A DNA stretch of 64,000 bases from Photorhabdus sp. CRCIA-P01 (GCF_003545805.1 NZ_NMQR01000004.1:1-64000), one strand, 5' to 3'. Positions 28,269 to 39,764 are shown, counted from the stretch's first letter. Numbers and translations: made by a program. Notes: generated from the letters alone by a model not told the origin.

Positions 28269-28466
28269 ATGTCTGAATTACTCACGATTGAATGTCCAAC
28301 ATGTGGTAAGACTGTGGTTTGGGGAGAAATAAGCCCATATCGCCCATTTTGCAGTAAACGCTGTCAATTAATTGATTTAGGCCAATGGGCAAATGAAGAG
28401 AAACGGATACCAAGCCAAAGTGAAAACTCCGATAGTGATGACTGGAGTGGACAACCTGAGCAATAA
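28269..28466 (+). CDS. yacG: Zinc-binding DNA gyrase inhibitor YacG
   Basis: This 65-residue protein has the length of E. coli YacG and an almost identical sequence: [30 protein letters not shown] carries the four zinc-binding cysteines (CxxC and CxxxC), with an acidic tail ([12 protein letters not shown]). E. coli YacG binds GyrB and inhibits gyrase. It is the last gene of the coaE-zapD-yacG operon, 30 bases after zapD. Confidence 0.95.
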   Translation: MSELLTIECPTCGKTVVWGEISPYRPFCSKRCQLIDLGQWANEEKRIPSQSENSDSDDWSGQPEQ

Positions 28467-28468
28467 TA

Positions 28469-28498
28469 AATAGCCGCGTTATTAATAATGCGGCTATT
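28469..28498. terminator. Bidirectional stem-loop between yacG and mutT
   Basis: A perfect 9-bp stem (28469..28477 with 28490..28498) and 12-base loop lie between convergent genes. T runs are weak on both strands. It is likely shared by yacG and mutT. Confidence 0.65.
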
Positions 28499-28504
28499 GA
28501 CAAT

Positions 28505-28897
28505 TCAAACGGTAAGTAATGCAACAATGCTGTGATTAGCAGGAGGGAATTCATCAGCAATTAAATCTTTCTGTAATACCCACCGAGAAAGTTGCCCTTC
28601 TTTACCGAAAGGTTCATTTTCCCATTCATCCACCAAGAAGAAATACAGGGTAATCAACCTGTCAGGAAAATCATGTTCAACCGTTTTTACCAGCTCATAA
28701 TGAGTAACTGTAATACCAATTTCTTCCTGTAACTCACGTATTAAAGCCTGTTCAGGCGTTTCTTCTTTCTCAACTTTCCCGCCAGGGAATTCCCAGAAAC
28801 CACCCATATGGGCATCAGCATGACGCTGAGTAATAAAAATTTCATGTTGCGTATTTCTGATAATCCCAGCGGCTATATGCAGGTGTTTCTTTTCCAT
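28505..28897 (-). CDS. mutT: 8-oxo-dGTP diphosphatase MutT
   Basis: MutT removes 8-oxo-dGTP from the nucleotide pool and so prevents A:T to C:G transversions. At 130 residues (E. coli 129) it has a complete Nudix box at about 40 to 61 (GKVEKEETPEQALIRELQEE plus IG), with the invariant REUxEExG. It starts MEKKHLHIAAGIIRN behind AGAGTAATA. It lies downstream of secA on the same strand, as in E. coli, with a terminator between them. Confidence 0.95.
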   Translation of the reverse strand: MEKKHLHIAAGIIRNTQHEIFITQRHADAHMGGFWEFPGGKVEKEETPEQALIRELQEEIGITVTHYELVKTVEHDFPDRLITLYFFLVDEWENEPFGKEGQLSRWVLQKDLIADEFPPANHSIVALLTV

Positions 28898-28982
28898 ATT
28901 ACTCTTACTTCTTCATCTATTCTTTTTGATTGCTCAACAACCAAATGTTATACCCAACGTTGCTCACTTAAAACTAACAGTA

Positions 28983-29004
28983 AAAAGGCGGTTTCCCGCC
29001 TTTT
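28983..29004 (-). terminator. secA terminator
   Basis: A 9-bp stem (28983..28991 with 28996..29004) and tetraloop lie five bases past the secA stop. The minus-strand 3' arm runs into a T tract. Confidence 0.85.
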
Positions 29005-29009
29005 CATCG

Positions 29010-31721
29010 TTACTGCAAACGCCCGTGGCAATGTTTATATTTTTTACCCGATCCACAAGGACAAGGATCATTACGGCCTACTTTACGAGCTCCACTGGCA
29101 ATCTGAGCTTCTGTTGTAGACATCAATGCGCCCTTTTCAACCTCATGGCTTAATTGCTGCTGCCTTGCCAAACGTTCAGCTTCCGCCCGGCGCTGTTGCT
29201 CCAATGCCTCTACTTCTTCCGGCAATCTCACTTGAACTTTGCTCAATGTACTAATCACTTCATATTTCAGCGATTCCAGCATGGTTGCAAACATAGCAAA
29301 AGATTCACGTTTATATTCCTGTTTCGGATCTTTCTGAGCATAACCACGTAGATGGATACCCTGACGTAAGTAATCCATTGCTGCCAGATGCTCTTTCCAC
29401 AACATATCCAGAGTCTGCAACATGATACCTTTTTCGAAATTACGCATCATTTCAATGCCAACAATCTCTTCTTTACGTTTATAGACTTCAACAGCCTGTT
29501 CAAGGATACGCTCACGCAACGTCTCTTCATGTAGTTCAGGCTCTTTGTCCAACCACTCTTTGATCGGTAGCTCCAAATCAAAATCAGCCATTAAACGCTG
29601 CTGCAAGCCTTCTACATCCCACATCTCTTCCAAAGATTGAGGCGGAATATAAGCATCAATAGTTGCTTTAAATACATCTTCACGAATACTGCTAATAGTT
29701 TCACTAACATCACTGACATCCAGCAAGTCGTTACGCTGAGCATAAATAGCACGGCGCTGATCGTTAGCAACATCATCGTATTCCAGCAATTGCTTACGTA
29801 TATCGAAGTTACGGCTTTCTACTTTACGTTGAGCATTGGCAATGGCTTTGGTTACCCACGGATGTTCAATCGCCTCACCCGGTTTCATACCCAGTTTACG
29901 CATCATGCCCGTGACACGATCAGAGGCAAAAATACGCATCAGTGAATCTTCCATTGACAAATAGAAACGAGATGAGCCGGCATCCCCCTGACGACCAGAA
30001 CGCCCACGTAACTGATTATCGATACGACGGGACTCATGACGCTCGGTACCAATGATGTGCAAACCACCCGCCGCTAGAACGATATCATGGCGCTCCTGCC
30101 ATGCAATTTTAATCTCTTCAATCTGAGCATCTGTTGGTTCCGGCAATTTAGCAATTTCAGCCTGCCAGCTACCACCCAGCACAATATCTGTACCACGACC
30201 AGCCATGTTAGTCGCAATAGTTACCGCACTCGCCTGACCCGCCTGAGCAATGATATCCGCTTCCATTGCATGGAATTTAGCGTTAAGCACGCTGTGCTCA
30301 ATACTTGCTTTAGTCAGCTCACGGGAAATCAGTTCAGATTTTTCAATAGAAATCGTTCCCACCAATACTGGCTGTCCCTTACTGGTACGTTCGCGGATAT
30401 CCTCAATGATAGCTTCAATTTTTTCAGCTTCGGTCATATAAACCAGATCCGGCAAATCACTGCGGATCATTGGGCGGTTTGTCGGCACCACAATGGTATC
30501 GAGTTTATAAATGGAGCTGAACTCAAATGCTTCTGTATCAGCCGTACCGGTCATACCAGCCAGTTTTTCATACAACCGGAAGTAGTTTTGGAAAGTAATC
30601 GAAGCCAGAGTTTGGTTTTCATTCTGAATTTCCACACCTTCTTTAGCTTCGACAGCCTGATGCAACCCATCAGACCAGCGACGCCCCTGCATAGTACGGC
30701 CAGTATGTTCGTCGACAATAATGACTTCACCCTCTTTCACGATATAGTCAACATCACGGGTAAACAGCGCATGGGCACGCAGGGCAGCAGTAACATGGTG
30801 CATTAACATGATATTGGTTGGTGAATATAGGGATTCACCTTCTTCCATCAATTTGGTTTCCGCCAGTAATTGTTCAATCAAAACCAAACCGCGTTCCGTC
30901 AAGTTAACCTGGCGGGACTTTTCATCGACAGAAAAGTGGCCTTCTCCCTGGAAAGTCTCTGAATCCTCTTTTTCCTGACGAATCAATTTAGGGATCAACT
31001 TATTGACTTTGATATAAAGTTCAGAGCTATCTTCAGCGGGGCCAGAAATAATCAATGGCGTCCGCGCTTCGTCAATCAGAATGGAGTCAACCTCATCCAC
31101 CAGCGCATAATGCAGTTTACGCTGAACACGCTCTTCCGGGCTAAATGCCATGTTGTCACGAAGATAGTCAAAGCCATATTCGTTGTTAGTGCCGTAGGTA
31201 ATATCCGCCGCATATGCTTCGCGTTTAGCGGGTGCAGGCATACCTGGCAGGTTGATGCCCACACTCAACCCCAGAAATTCAAATAATGGACGGTTATTTT
31301 CAGCGTCACGCTGTGCCAGATAATCATTCACTGTGACTACGTGAACACCGCGCCCAGTTAGCGCATTCAAATAAGCAGGCAAAGTCGCTGTGAGCGTTTT
31401 ACCTTCACCGGTACGCATCTCAGCAATACAACGCTCATTCAGAACCATACCACCCAGTAACTGAACGTCAAAATGACGCATAGCAAACACACGCTTACTC
31501 GCTTCACGTACTGTTGCAAATGCTTCTGGCAACAAATTCTCCAGCGATTCACCTTTTTCCAAACGAGCACGGAATTCGACTGTTTTACCCTTCAATTCTT
31601 CATCAGACAATTTTTCAAATTCGGGTTCCATGCGGTTGATGACATCAACAACTTTACGCATGCGACGCAGTGTACGATCATTACGACTACCAAAAACCTT
31701 AGTTAATAATTTAATCAGCAT
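29010..31721 (-). CDS. secA: Preprotein translocase ATPase SecA
   Basis: SecA drives secretory proteins through SecYEG using ATP. At 903 residues (E. coli 901) all parts are present: Walker A MRTGEGKT (about 102 to 109), DEAD-like [16 protein letters not shown], the preprotein cross-linking region, NBD2 with [28 protein letters not shown], and the C-terminal zinc domain [14 protein letters not shown] that binds SecB. It is preceded by secM with an 81-base gap; in E. coli secM translation arrest controls secA initiation through that gap. Confidence 0.97.
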   Translation of the reverse strand: MLIKLLTKVFGSRNDRTLRRMRKVVDVINRMEPEFEKLSDEELKGKTVEFRARLEKGESLENLLPEAFATVREASKRVFAMRHFDVQLLGGMVLNERCIAEMRTGEGKTLTATLPAYLNALTGRGVHVVTVNDYLAQRDAENNRPLFEFLGLSVGINLPGMPAPAKREAYAADITYGTNNEYGFDYLRDNMAFSPEERVQRKLHYALVDEVDSILIDEARTPLIISGPAEDSSELYIKVNKLIPKLIRQEKEDSETFQGEGHFSVDEKSRQVNLTERGLVLIEQLLAETKLMEEGESLYSPTNIMLMHHVTAALRAHALFTRDVDYIVKEGEVIIVDEHTGRTMQGRRWSDGLHQAVEAKEGVEIQNENQTLASITFQNYFRLYEKLAGMTGTADTEAFEFSSIYKLDTIVVPTNRPMIRSDLPDLVYMTEAEKIEAIIEDIRERTSKGQPVLVGTISIEKSELISRELTKASIEHSVLNAKFHAMEADIIAQAGQASAVTIATNMAGRGTDIVLGGSWQAEIAKLPEPTDAQIEEIKIAWQERHDIVLAAGGLHIIGTERHESRRIDNQLRGRSGRQGDAGSSRFYLSMEDSLMRIFASDRVTGMMRKLGMKPGEAIEHPWVTKAIANAQRKVESRNFDIRKQLLEYDDVANDQRRAIYAQRNDLLDVSDVSETISSIREDVFKATIDAYIPPQSLEEMWDVEGLQQRLMADFDLELPIKEWLDKEPELHEETLRERILEQAVEVYKRKEEIVGIEMMRNFEKGIMLQTLDMLWKEHLAAMDYLRQGIHLRGYAQKDPKQEYKRESFAMFATMLESLKYEVISTLSKVQVRLPEEVEALEQQRRAEAERLARQQQLSHEVEKGALMSTTEAQIASGARKVGRNDPCPCGSGKKYKHCHGRLQ

Positions 31722-31802
31722 AGTTAATTACATCTCAGATAAGGCCGTTATCTCGCAGCCAGCAAATAGTTATTTATTTCGGAATTTGTAAAAAAAGAAG
31801 AT

Positions 31803-32327
31803 TCAGAGGTAAGCGGCAGGGCCTGCACGAATACCTTGAGCTTTGGCAATCCAAAACACTTGGGAATGAGAAGATTGTGGTGCAACAGTCAGAAACTGTA
31901 TATCTGAAACCGGCTCAGGTGGCTCAGGCTCTCTAATTAACAATGCATTCAGTGTTTCCAACACAAGCTGCTGAATACTGGAAGAGCTTAACCGGGTACT
32001 TTGTTTTGCTGTTTCATTACTCGTAGGCTGGGAAACAGAAAAAGCAAAAGAAAGCTGCCGGATAACATTGCGCACAGCATGTTGTTGCCAGTAATTAACA
32101 CCATTGGCAGGCTGACGTTGAACATTTTGCAATGAAAATAAGTTATCAAAAACCGATAAAGCCTGATTTTGCCAACTCTGGCTGGATGACGTATTAGCTT
32201 GTGGAATATTATCCGTAACACCAGCAAAAACGGTAGGAACGCCAATACTTGCCGCAACCACCCCTAATAACAGATGTGACCAGAAATAACGTCTGCCAAA
32301 TTGTCGCCAAAGATTTAGAATACCCAT
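31803..32327 (-). CDS. secM: Secretion monitor SecM
   Basis: SecM is exported to the periplasm; its C-terminal sequence stalls the ribosome when export slows, exposing the secA start. At 174 residues (E. coli 170) it has the long signal region (FGRRYFWSHLLLGVVAASIG) and the arrest sequence at its C-terminus, VFWIAKAQGIRAGP, followed by AAYL. The core WI and GIRAGP are kept. The Phe five residues before the Trp in E. coli is His here, while the residue just before the Trp is Phe instead of Val. It starts at ATG behind GAAGGA. Confidence 0.93.
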   Translation of the reverse strand: MGILNLWRQFGRRYFWSHLLLGVVAASIGVPTVFAGVTDNIPQANTSSSQSWQNQALSVFDNLFSLQNVQRQPANGVNYWQQHAVRNVIRQLSFAFSVSQPTSNETAKQSTRLSSSSIQQLVLETLNALLIREPEPPEPVSDIQFLTVAPQSSHSQVFWIAKAQGIRAGPAAYL

Positions 32328-32359
32328 TAATCCTTCATCATATCGGAGCTATTTTTACT

Positions 32360-32884
32360 ATGCGCGATAGCCGCCCACAATCATTAGATGTTCTTTTTGA
32401 AGACGCCGCTGCCGTTGAGAAAAACCCGCTACATGTTATCCAGCAACGTGCCGTCGCTTTGTTAAAACTTAACCGTGCCGTTACCAGCCTACTTCCCGCA
32501 CAGTTACATCCGTGGTGCCGGGTCGCCAATTATCGCAAACAAATTCTAGTACTGGAAGCAGGAAACGCCAGTTGGATGACCAGATTACGTTACGAGCTGC
32601 CAACGTTACTCTCTGCGTTAAGAAGCGAAATTCTACCATCATTGTCTTCCATCGACATCAGGATTAATCCATCACTAATGATTAAGCATAACAATAGTGC
32701 GCAGAGCTTCGCAAAAACAACGAGTGACAATCACAAAACCTTACCGATACGTCAGTTAAGTCAGGAAAGTGCCAAGGAACTAATTATATTAGCGAATCGT
32801 AGTCCTAAGAAGCTGAAGGAAAGATTAGAACGATTAGCTGCACTGGCCGGAGAGAGTGCCAGCACAGCTAAGAAGAAATGCTAA
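32360..32884 (+). CDS. DUF721 (DciA-like) protein
   Basis: This 174-residue protein starts at ATG 32360 (MRDSRPQSLDVLFED), behind GGAG. The central region (ALLKLNRAVTSLLPAQL, CRVANYRKQILVLEA, WMTRLRYELPTLLSAL) has the pattern of the DUF721 family, which includes DciA, the ancestral loader of the replicative helicase DnaB. The C-terminus is basic and rich in Ser and Ala. E. coli lacks DciA and uses phage-derived DnaC. The gene is divergent from secM, with 32 bases between the two start codons, and converges on lpxC. The family call is by pattern recognition; a helicase role here is inference. Confidence 0.75.
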   Translation: MRDSRPQSLDVLFEDAAAVEKNPLHVIQQRAVALLKLNRAVTSLLPAQLHPWCRVANYRKQILVLEAGNASWMTRLRYELPTLLSALRSEILPSLSSIDIRINPSLMIKHNNSAQSFAKTTSDNHKTLPIRQLSQESAKELIILANRSPKKLKERLERLAALAGESASTAKKKC

Positions 32885-32975
32885 CGCTGAGTAAAGAATA
32901 TCAGCGAGAACCAAATCACTGATAGCATAACCCACTGAGATGCATCATTGAGTTATTCTCTGGCACACTAAAGCG

Positions 32976-33893
32976 TTATGCCATTACAGTCGATGGAGCA
33001 CGAAAAGCCAGCGGCATTTCAGCTTCATCTTCGAAAGTGATAAGTTCCCATGCACTTTCTTGAACCAGAACTGCTTGCAGCAATTTATTGTTCAGCGCGT
33101 GACCAGATTTGAACGCAGTAAATGCGCCAATGATGTTATAGCCACACATAAACAGATCACCGATTGCATCTAGCATTTTATGACGGACAAATTCGTCTTC
33201 AAAACGCAAGCCATCTTCATTAAGTACGCGATAATCATCAACAACAATCGCACAATCAAAGCTGCCGCCTAAACACAACCCTTTAGATTGTAAGTATTCA
33301 ATATCACGCATAAAGCCAAATGTACGTGCACGACTGATTTGACGAACAAACGCTTCTGCCGAGAAATCCAGACAGTAACGTTGAGAGCTTGAATCAATCG
33401 CAGGGTGATTGAAATCAATAGTGAAATCCAGACTGAAACCATTATAAGGTGTCATCTCTGCCCACTTATCACCCTCCACCACACGCACAGCTTCCTTAAT
33501 GCGCAGGAATTTTTTAGATGTGTTCAGCTCTTCAATACCCGCATCCAACAGCAGGAAAACAAACGGGCTGGCACTACCATCCATAATAGGAATTTCTGGC
33601 GCATCAACTTCGATAATAATATTATCGATACCTAACCCCGCAAGCGCTGCATTCAGGTGCTCAACCGTTGAGATTCGCACGTCATGCTCATTTACCAGGC
33701 AAGTACAGAGCATAGTATCACGCACGGATTTTGCATCTGCCGGAAAATCAACCGGTGGATTCAAGTCAGTGCGGCGATAGATGACCCCGGTGTTAGCCGG
33801 TGCTGGGCGCATTGTTAGCGTGACTTTTTTACCGGTGTGTAAACCGACGCCAGTCGCCTGAACAATACGTTTAAGTGTCCTTTGTTTGATCAT
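32976..33893 (-). CDS. lpxC: UDP-3-O-acyl-N-acetylglucosamine deacetylase
   Basis: LpxC is the zinc deacetylase of the committed step of lipid A synthesis. It has 305 residues, as in E. coli, when started at [21 protein letters not shown] (ATG 33893); a longer frame starts upstream without support. Zinc and catalytic residues are in [10 protein letters not shown] (about His79) and the GHALNNK region (about His265), with the HKMLDAIGD zinc motif at about 238 to 246. It is the last gene of the division cluster, 98 bases after ftsZ. Confidence 0.97.
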   Translation of the reverse strand: MIKQRTLKRIVQATGVGLHTGKKVTLTMRPAPANTGVIYRRTDLNPPVDFPADAKSVRDTMLCTCLVNEHDVRISTVEHLNAALAGLGIDNIIIEVDAPEIPIMDGSASPFVFLLLDAGIEELNTSKKFLRIKEAVRVVEGDKWAEMTPYNGFSLDFTIDFNHPAIDSSSQRYCLDFSAEAFVRQISRARTFGFMRDIEYLQSKGLCLGGSFDCAIVVDDYRVLNEDGLRFEDEFVRHKMLDAIGDLFMCGYNIIGAFTAFKSGHALNNKLLQAVLVQESAWELITFEDEAEMPLAFRAPSTVMA

Positions 33894-33921
33894 CGTTTTA
33901 TCTCGCAATGTTATCCATCCT

Positions 33922-33947
33922 GCCAACCACTATACACTATGGTTGGC
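33922..33947 (-). promoter_or_regulatory. Stem-loop and -10-like sequence before lpxC
   Basis: An 8-bp stem (33922..33929 with 33940..33947) lies between ftsZ and lpxC. The loop contains TATAGT on the minus strand, a good -10 element, without a strong -35. E. coli has a similar arrangement before lpxC. It may be both the lpxC promoter and a leader hairpin. Confidence 0.45.
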
Positions 33948-33991
33948 GGGCAAGTTTAGCACAAAAAGCGGAGAATCCAATTTTTGTGCTA

Positions 33992-35152
33992 TTAATCGGC
34001 CTGTTTACGCAAAAATGCAGGAATATCCAAATAATCAGGCTCCTTGCTAGTTTGTACGCTTTGGTCATTCACCACTTTTGCTGCTGGTTTATTTTCTTCA
34101 GACAATGAGGACATACCACCAGATATTTGCTGATGACGGTGTTCCATTACACTTGACTGAGAAGACTTATTGGTAACCAACGTAATTTCAGGACGTTTAT
34201 CCATACCAATACCCGTGGCAACCACAGTCACACGCAACTCATCGTTCATGTCTGGGTCCAGAGAGGTACCGATCACGACGGTTGCATTATCAGAGGCAAA
34301 TGCACGGATCGTGTTACCCACTGTTTCGAACTCATCCAAACGCAGATCAAAGCCAGCAGTAATGTTAACCAGAACACCACGAGCACCTGACAAATCGATA
34401 TCTTCCAGCAGTGGACTGGAAATCGCCATCTCAGCAGCTTCTTCCGCACGATCTTCACCCTGCGCAATACCGGAGCCCATCATAGCGTAGCCCATTTCGG
34501 ACATCACGGTACGCACGTCAGCAAAGTCAACATTCATCAGACCTGGACGAGTGATCAATTCAGCGATACCCTGAACCGCGCCTTTCAAAACGTCATTAGC
34601 CGCGCCGAAAGCATCCAGTAGTGAAATGCCGCGACCAAGCACTTTCAACAGTTTGTCGTTAGGGATAGTAATCAATGAATCTACATGCTTAGACAATTCA
34701 GTGATCCCTTGTTCAGCAAACGCCATGCGCTTCTTACCTTCGAAATTGAAAGGCTTAGTCACCACGGCAACTGTCAGAATCCCAAGCTCTTTTGCAATTT
34801 CAGCTACCACAGGTGCTGCGCCAGTACCGGTACCACCGCCCATACCGGCAGCGATAAATACCATATCCGCACCATCAAGCGCGGTACGCAATGCCTCCCG
34901 ATCTTCTTGAGCAGCAGTACGACCAACTTCTGGGTTTGCACCCGCCCCCAAACCTTTAGTAATACCATTACCAATCTGGATAGTCTGGCCGACAGCAGTT
35001 TTACGCAATGCCTGAGCATCCGTGTTTACTGCAAAGAATTCAACACCTTCGATGCGTTCACGCACCATGTGCTCAACAGCATTACCGCCGCCACCGCCGA
35101 CGCCGATGACCTTAATCACCGCGTCATTGGTTAATTCTATTGGTTCAAACAT
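33992..35152 (-). CDS. ftsZ: Cell division GTPase FtsZ
   Basis: This tubulin-like GTPase polymerises into the Z ring. At 386 residues (E. coli 383) it has the tubulin signature [10 protein letters not shown] (about 106 to 115), the T7 loop [11 protein letters not shown], and the conserved C-terminal peptide [15 protein letters not shown] that binds FtsA, ZipA and ZapD. The variable linker (about 320 to 370) contains many Ser, Gln and Glu residues. It starts [22 protein letters not shown] behind AGAGAAACTAT, 62 bases after ftsA. Confidence 0.98.
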   Translation of the reverse strand: MFEPIELTNDAVIKVIGVGGGGGNAVEHMVRERIEGVEFFAVNTDAQALRKTAVGQTIQIGNGITKGLGAGANPEVGRTAAQEDREALRTALDGADMVFIAAGMGGGTGTGAAPVVAEIAKELGILTVAVVTKPFNFEGKKRMAFAEQGITELSKHVDSLITIPNDKLLKVLGRGISLLDAFGAANDVLKGAVQGIAELITRPGLMNVDFADVRTVMSEMGYAMMGSGIAQGEDRAEEAAEMAISSPLLEDIDLSGARGVLVNITAGFDLRLDEFETVGNTIRAFASDNATVVIGTSLDPDMNDELRVTVVATGIGMDKRPEITLVTNKSSQSSVMEHRHQQISGGMSSLSEENKPAAKVVNDQSVQTSKEPDYLDIPAFLRKQAD

Positions 35153-35214
35153 ATAGTTTCTCTCCGCTTTGTACCTTTATATCGAGACTAAAAAGATGTC
35201 GTCTCTGTATAAAA

Positions 35215-36471
35215 TTAAAACTCTTTTTTCAGCCAGCTACTGACTTTCTTAAACCAGCGACTCACTGAAGCATGTTTTTCAATATCCGCATCACCATTAA
35301 GATGAGAGGCTTTTCCGTAATGCAGTAACCCTACGGCTGTTGAATAATAGGGTTGCTGTGCATAGTCCGTCAGACCAGTAATATTAAGAGGTTGGCCGAT
35401 ACGCACCTGAGCATGGAACACTCGCTGAGCACATTCAGCTAAACCATCAATCTGAGCACCACCACCAGTCAAGACAATACCCGCCGCCAGATGGTGTTTA
35501 ACCCCCTGCTGGCGTAACTGTTCCTGCAATCGCAGGATTTCATCATTCACTAAATTCAGTAATTCGATGTAACGCGGCTCAATGACCTCAGCCAACGTCT
35601 GACGCTGTAAGCTACGTGGTGGACGTCCACCGACACTAGGCACCTCCACACTTTCATCTTTGCTGACCAACGAACCTAGTGCACAACCGTGGCGTACTTT
35701 TATCGTTTCCGCATCACTTGGTGGCGTACCAAAGGCATAAGCAATATCACTGGTGACAACGTTACCGGCATAAGGGATAACTTTGGTATGACGCAGCGCT
35801 CCGCCGGTATACACCGCAATATCCATCGTCCCGCCGCCAATATCTACCACGCAAACGCCCAATTCACGCTCGTCTTCGGTCAAAACAGCATAGCTGGCAG
35901 CCAACCCGGAAAAGATAAGCTGGTCGACTTTCAAACCACAGCGTTCAACGGCTTTTGCAATATTTTTCGCCATATCATTATGACAAGTAATCAAGTGAAC
36001 TTTCGCCTGCATACGCACACCGGAAAGCCCCACCGGATTTTTAATGCCTTCCTGATAATCGATAGCATATTCTTGCGGAATAACATGCAGTATTCGGTAT
36101 TCATCACGTACACGAACTGATTTGGCAGTATGAACAACATTGTCTACATCTTCCTGAGTCACTTCCTCTTCGGAAATAGGAACCATCCCAATTTCATTCT
36201 GACAACTGATATGTTTTCCAGATAACGCCAGATAAACAGAGGAAATTTGACAATCTGCCATCAATTCAGCCTGATCGATAGCCCGCTGGACACATTTAAC
36301 AACCGATTCCAGGTCGTTTACACCGCCTTTATCCATACCGCGGGATGGACAGCTTCCCACCCCGATAATATTAACCATACCATCGGGCAGAATTTCACCA
36401 ACAAGGGCAGATACCTTTGCTGTGCCAATCTCTAGGCCAACTACTAATTTTCTGTCCGTCGATTTGATCAT
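35215..36471 (-). CDS. ftsA: Cell division protein FtsA
   Basis: This actin-like protein tethers FtsZ to the membrane and recruits later division proteins. At 418 residues (E. coli 420) it has the phosphate motif VVGLEIGTAKVSALVGE, the second ATP motif VVDIGGGTMDIAVYTGG, and the C-terminal amphipathic membrane helix (VSRWFKKVSSWLKKEF). It starts at ATG 41 bases after ftsQ and forms the ftsQAZ block. Confidence 0.97.
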   Translation of the reverse strand: MIKSTDRKLVVGLEIGTAKVSALVGEILPDGMVNIIGVGSCPSRGMDKGGVNDLESVVKCVQRAIDQAELMADCQISSVYLALSGKHISCQNEIGMVPISEEEVTQEDVDNVVHTAKSVRVRDEYRILHVIPQEYAIDYQEGIKNPVGLSGVRMQAKVHLITCHNDMAKNIAKAVERCGLKVDQLIFSGLAASYAVLTEDERELGVCVVDIGGGTMDIAVYTGGALRHTKVIPYAGNVVTSDIAYAFGTPPSDAETIKVRHGCALGSLVSKDESVEVPSVGGRPPRSLQRQTLAEVIEPRYIELLNLVNDEILRLQEQLRQQGVKHHLAAGIVLTGGGAQIDGLAECAQRVFHAQVRIGQPLNITGLTDYAQQPYYSTAVGLLHYGKASHLNGDADIEKHASVSRWFKKVSSWLKKEF

Positions 36472-36512
36472 TATTGTTCTGCCTGCCTCATATAATTATT
36501 GCCAGTAACTGT

Positions 36513-37319
36513 TTATTGCCCTTTGACCGGAGCATTAGGATCACCAATGGGTAAAGATGCCCAACCTACTGCGGCACCACTGTCATAACGCAAATCCACA
36601 TAATCTGCCCTTTTCTCCGTGTTCTGCTGTAACAGCGGATAAAGCTCGATAAAACGTTTAATACGGCCTGTTGTATCCATTCTTCCCAACTTTAGCTGGA
36701 TACCATTATCCAGCGTCAGTTGCCAAGAACGACGCGCAGTCATTGCCACCGCTTTTAATTTCAGTTTATTGGCAGCGAGAAGTTTAGCCATGGTTAGATA
36801 ACCATCAAGTACTTCTTTTTCACTGCCTTGTGGGCCATAAAGCATCGGGAAATACCCTTTAACTTCCCATTCAACCGGGGTGCTAAATACCTGACCTTCG
36901 ACGTCCAGCATCTGTGTGTCATTCCAGCGTACATAAGGGATATATTCTACCAGATGAATTCTCAGTTCATCAGGCCACTGTTTACGAACAGTGACTTGCC
37001 TTATCCACGGCATCCGTTCAATTTGTTGCTGAATGATATTCACATCCTGCGTCATGAAAGTTCCCGGTTGCCCTAATGACAAAATTGCCTGCCGGATATC
37101 ATCGTTGGTAGTGTAGTGACGCTCCCCCGTTACCACCAATTTTGAAATGGGCAATCTGTTAGCGTCTTTCATCCAATTAAGGACGGCCCAACCTCCCCAA
37201 ATAATGGTCCCAAGCACCATCAGGAAGAAGATAAGCCCTGCCAGGTAAGAGCCGTTACTAGGACGGGAACTGTTATTTTCATTATCCCGTCCCCTTACTT
37301 TCAGGGCCGCTTGAGACAT
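36513..37319 (-). CDS. ftsQ: Cell division protein FtsQ
   Basis: This bitopic inner membrane protein scaffolds the FtsQ-FtsB-FtsL complex. At 268 residues (E. coli 276) it has a cytoplasmic N-terminus, a membrane segment at about 27 to 47 ([21 protein letters not shown]), a POTRA domain ([20 protein letters not shown] onward) and the beta domain ending near [13 protein letters not shown]. It begins one base after the ddlB stop. Confidence 0.95.
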   Translation of the reverse strand: MSQAALKVRGRDNENNSSRPSNGSYLAGLIFFLMVLGTIIWGGWAVLNWMKDANRLPISKLVVTGERHYTTNDDIRQAILSLGQPGTFMTQDVNIIQQQIERMPWIRQVTVRKQWPDELRIHLVEYIPYVRWNDTQMLDVEGQVFSTPVEWEVKGYFPMLYGPQGSEKEVLDGYLTMAKLLAANKLKLKAVAMTARRSWQLTLDNGIQLKLGRMDTTGRIKRFIELYPLLQQNTEKRADYVDLRYDSGAAVGWASLPIGDPNAPVKGQ

Positions 37320-37320
37320 A

Positions 37321-38241
37321 TCAATCAGCCAACTCCAGAATCTTTACCACCAACTGTGAAAAACTTAACCCAGCCTGACGCGCAGCCATCGGCACTAAGC
37401 TGTGGCTGGTCATCCCCGGAGAGGTATTCACTTCCAACAGGTAGAAATCACCATCAGTATCCATCATGACATCGACTCGCCCCCAACCACGGCATCCAAC
37501 TGACTGATAAGCTTTCAACGCCAGTTCTGTCAATTGCTGCTCTTTTTCATCACTTAAGCCACTTGGACAAAAATATTGTGTTTCTTCAGACCAATATTTT
37601 GCATCATAGTCATAAAAAACAGCAGCGGGTTGAATACGAATAGAAGGTAAAGCCGTATCACCAAGGATGGCTACTGTGTATTCCGGGCCGTATAGCCATT
37701 TTTCCACCAGCAAGTCAACGTCATAACGAAACGCTGCCTCTAATGCGCCACGCAACTCCGAAATCTCATTAACCTTAGTCATACCAACACTGGAGCCCTC
37801 CAAGCTTGGCTTAACAATTAATGGCAGACCTAAATCTGCTACATATTCTTGGAGTTGTGAATCCGTCAATCGTTCAAATTGTTGAGAATTAATTGAAACA
37901 TATGGCGAAACAGTCAATCCAATCCCCTGCCATAACTGTTTTGTACGCAATTTGTCCATTGACAATGCAGAGGCCATCACGCCACTACCGGTATAAGGCA
38001 ACTGCAAAAATTCTAATACCCCTTGCAAAGTACCGTCTTCCCCACCACGCCCATGAAGCGCGATGAAGACTTTCTCAAATCCGGCCTCTTTCAATTGGGT
38101 CACAGGAAAATCTGTTGTATCAACTGGATGTGCATCAATACCTGCTTCTCTCAATCCAGCCAACACGGCTTGTCCCGATAACAGCGAAACTTCACGTTCA
38201 GCGGAAGTTCCCCCCAACAATACCGCGACTTTTTCAGCCAT
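37321..38241 (-). CDS. ddlB: D-alanine--D-alanine ligase B
   Basis: DdlB makes the D-Ala-D-Ala dipeptide added by MurF. It has 306 residues, as in E. coli, from ATG 38241 ([17 protein letters not shown]), behind GAGGAAAAA. It is an ATP-grasp enzyme: the substrate-binding start [24 protein letters not shown], the ATP loop region and the metal site [20 protein letters not shown] are visible. It overlaps the end of murC by eight bases and is followed directly by ftsQ. Confidence 0.97.
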   Translation of the reverse strand: MAEKVAVLLGGTSAEREVSLLSGQAVLAGLREAGIDAHPVDTTDFPVTQLKEAGFEKVFIALHGRGGEDGTLQGVLEFLQLPYTGSGVMASALSMDKLRTKQLWQGIGLTVSPYVSINSQQFERLTDSQLQEYVADLGLPLIVKPSLEGSSVGMTKVNEISELRGALEAAFRYDVDLLVEKWLYGPEYTVAILGDTALPSIRIQPAAVFYDYDAKYWSEETQYFCPSGLSDEKEQQLTELALKAYQSVGCRGWGRVDVMMDTDGDFYLLEVNTSPGMTSHSLVPMAARQAGLSFSQLVVKILELAD

Positions 38242-39709
38242 TGTGTTTTTCCTCATTCAAAGATGGCTGTAATTTTGTTTCAGCCAGATTACGCGCTATT
38301 TTGCCTATATTGCCGGCCCCTTGAACCAGAATTAAATCATTACTATCCAGCACTTGTGCCAATACAGCGGTCACCTTTGCCGGATCAGAAACCAAAATCG
38401 GATCTAACTTACCGCGGCTGCGGATAGTACGGCACAACGAACGACTATCCGCCCCCGGAATAACCGCTTCACCCGCAGAGTAAACATCCAACATCAGCAA
38501 TACATCTACCTGATTCAATACATTGGCAAAATCATCATACAAATCACGGGTTCGGGTATAACGATGAGGTTGAAATATCATCACAATACGTTTATCCGGC
38601 CAGCCAGCACGGGCGGCCTTAATGGTTGCATCCACTTCCGTTGGATGATGACCATAATCATCAACCAACATTGCACTGCCTTCTTTGCCGTTAACATGCT
38701 CCAGAGAAAAATTCCCTAGAAAATCAAAACGGCGTCCGGTTCCCTGAAACCCTGCCAGCGCTGCCAAAATATCACTGCCAGAAATCCCCTCCTCAGTCGC
38801 AACGGCCACTGCTGCCGCCGCATTCAGCGCATTATGGCGACCTGGTGCATTCAATACGACTTTCAAATCCGCCATATCTTGACGACTGACAGTAAAATAT
38901 CCCTGAGCACCCTTTTGCTGATAATGGGTAATACGGACATCTGCCTCTTCACTAAAACCATACGTCGTGATATAGCGCCCAACACGAGGAATTAACTCTT
39001 TGACAACCGGATCATCAATGCACATGACTGCACGCCCGTAGAAAGGTAAATTGTGCAAAAAGTTGATAAATGTCTGTTTCAGGTTTTCGAAGTCACCATG
39101 ATAGGTATCCATATGGTCTGCTTCGATATTCGTAATGACCGCCACCATTGGCTGCAAATGCAAGAAAGAAGCATCACTTTCGTCAGCTTCTGCAATTAAA
39201 TAACGGCTACTGCCAAGACGAGCATGTGTTCCTGCTGCTTTAACTAAACCACCATTAACAAAAGTGGGATCTAAACCAGCCTGTGCATAGATGCTAGAAA
39301 TCATCGCTGTTGTTGTCGTTTTACCGTGAGTCCCGGCAATAGCAATACCATGACGGTAGCGCATCAGTTCTGCCAACATCTCTGCTCTGCGAATAACTGG
39401 AATTCGGGCCTCACGAGCAGCAACAATTTCCGGGTTATCCGCCAAGATTGCGGTTGAAGCCACAACAACGCTGGCATCCAGTATATTTTCGGGACGATGA
39501 TTAAAATAAATCTGAGCGCCCAACTTAGTCAGTTGCCGAGTTACCGGGTTTGGCGCCAAATCAGATCCACTAATCTGATAACCTTCATTAGCCAACACTT
39601 CGGCGATCCCCCCCATGCCAGCACCACCAATGCCAACAAAGTGGATGTGCCTGACTTTTCTCATCTCAGGCACGAAAGCTCTTAATTTCGCCAATTGTTG
39701 TGTATTCAC
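38234..39709 (-). CDS. murC: UDP-N-acetylmuramate--L-alanine ligase
   Basis: MurC adds L-Ala to UDP-MurNAc. From GTG 39709 the product ([19 protein letters not shown]) has 491 residues, exactly as in E. coli; a longer frame starting inside murG is not supported. Motifs are the Rossmann start [17 protein letters not shown], the P-loop [24 protein letters not shown], and [21 protein letters not shown] stretch precedes the start. It lies 55 bases downstream of murG. Confidence 0.97.
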   Translation of the reverse strand: MNTQQLAKLRAFVPEMRKVRHIHFVGIGGAGMGGIAEVLANEGYQISGSDLAPNPVTRQLTKLGAQIYFNHRPENILDASVVVASTAILADNPEIVAAREARIPVIRRAEMLAELMRYRHGIAIAGTHGKTTTTAMISSIYAQAGLDPTFVNGGLVKAAGTHARLGSSRYLIAEADESDASFLHLQPMVAVITNIEADHMDTYHGDFENLKQTFINFLHNLPFYGRAVMCIDDPVVKELIPRVGRYITTYGFSEEADVRITHYQQKGAQGYFTVSRQDMADLKVVLNAPGRHNALNAAAAVAVATEEGISGSDILAALAGFQGTGRRFDFLGNFSLEHVNGKEGSAMLVDDYGHHPTEVDATIKAARAGWPDKRIVMIFQPHRYTRTRDLYDDFANVLNQVDVLLMLDVYSAGEAVIPGADSRSLCRTIRSRGKLDPILVSDPAKVTAVLAQVLDSNDLILVQGAGNIGKIARNLAETKLQPSLNEEKHNG

Positions 39710-39764
39710 GTTTTCTTCTTCACTATATATGTTTGCTTCACCGCCCCTTTTAAGGCGGTCTAAA

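Noticed and set aside
30087-30806. 239-codon plus-strand frame opposite secA
   Set aside because: Antisense shadow of secA; Phe- and Ser-rich product with no recognisable domain.
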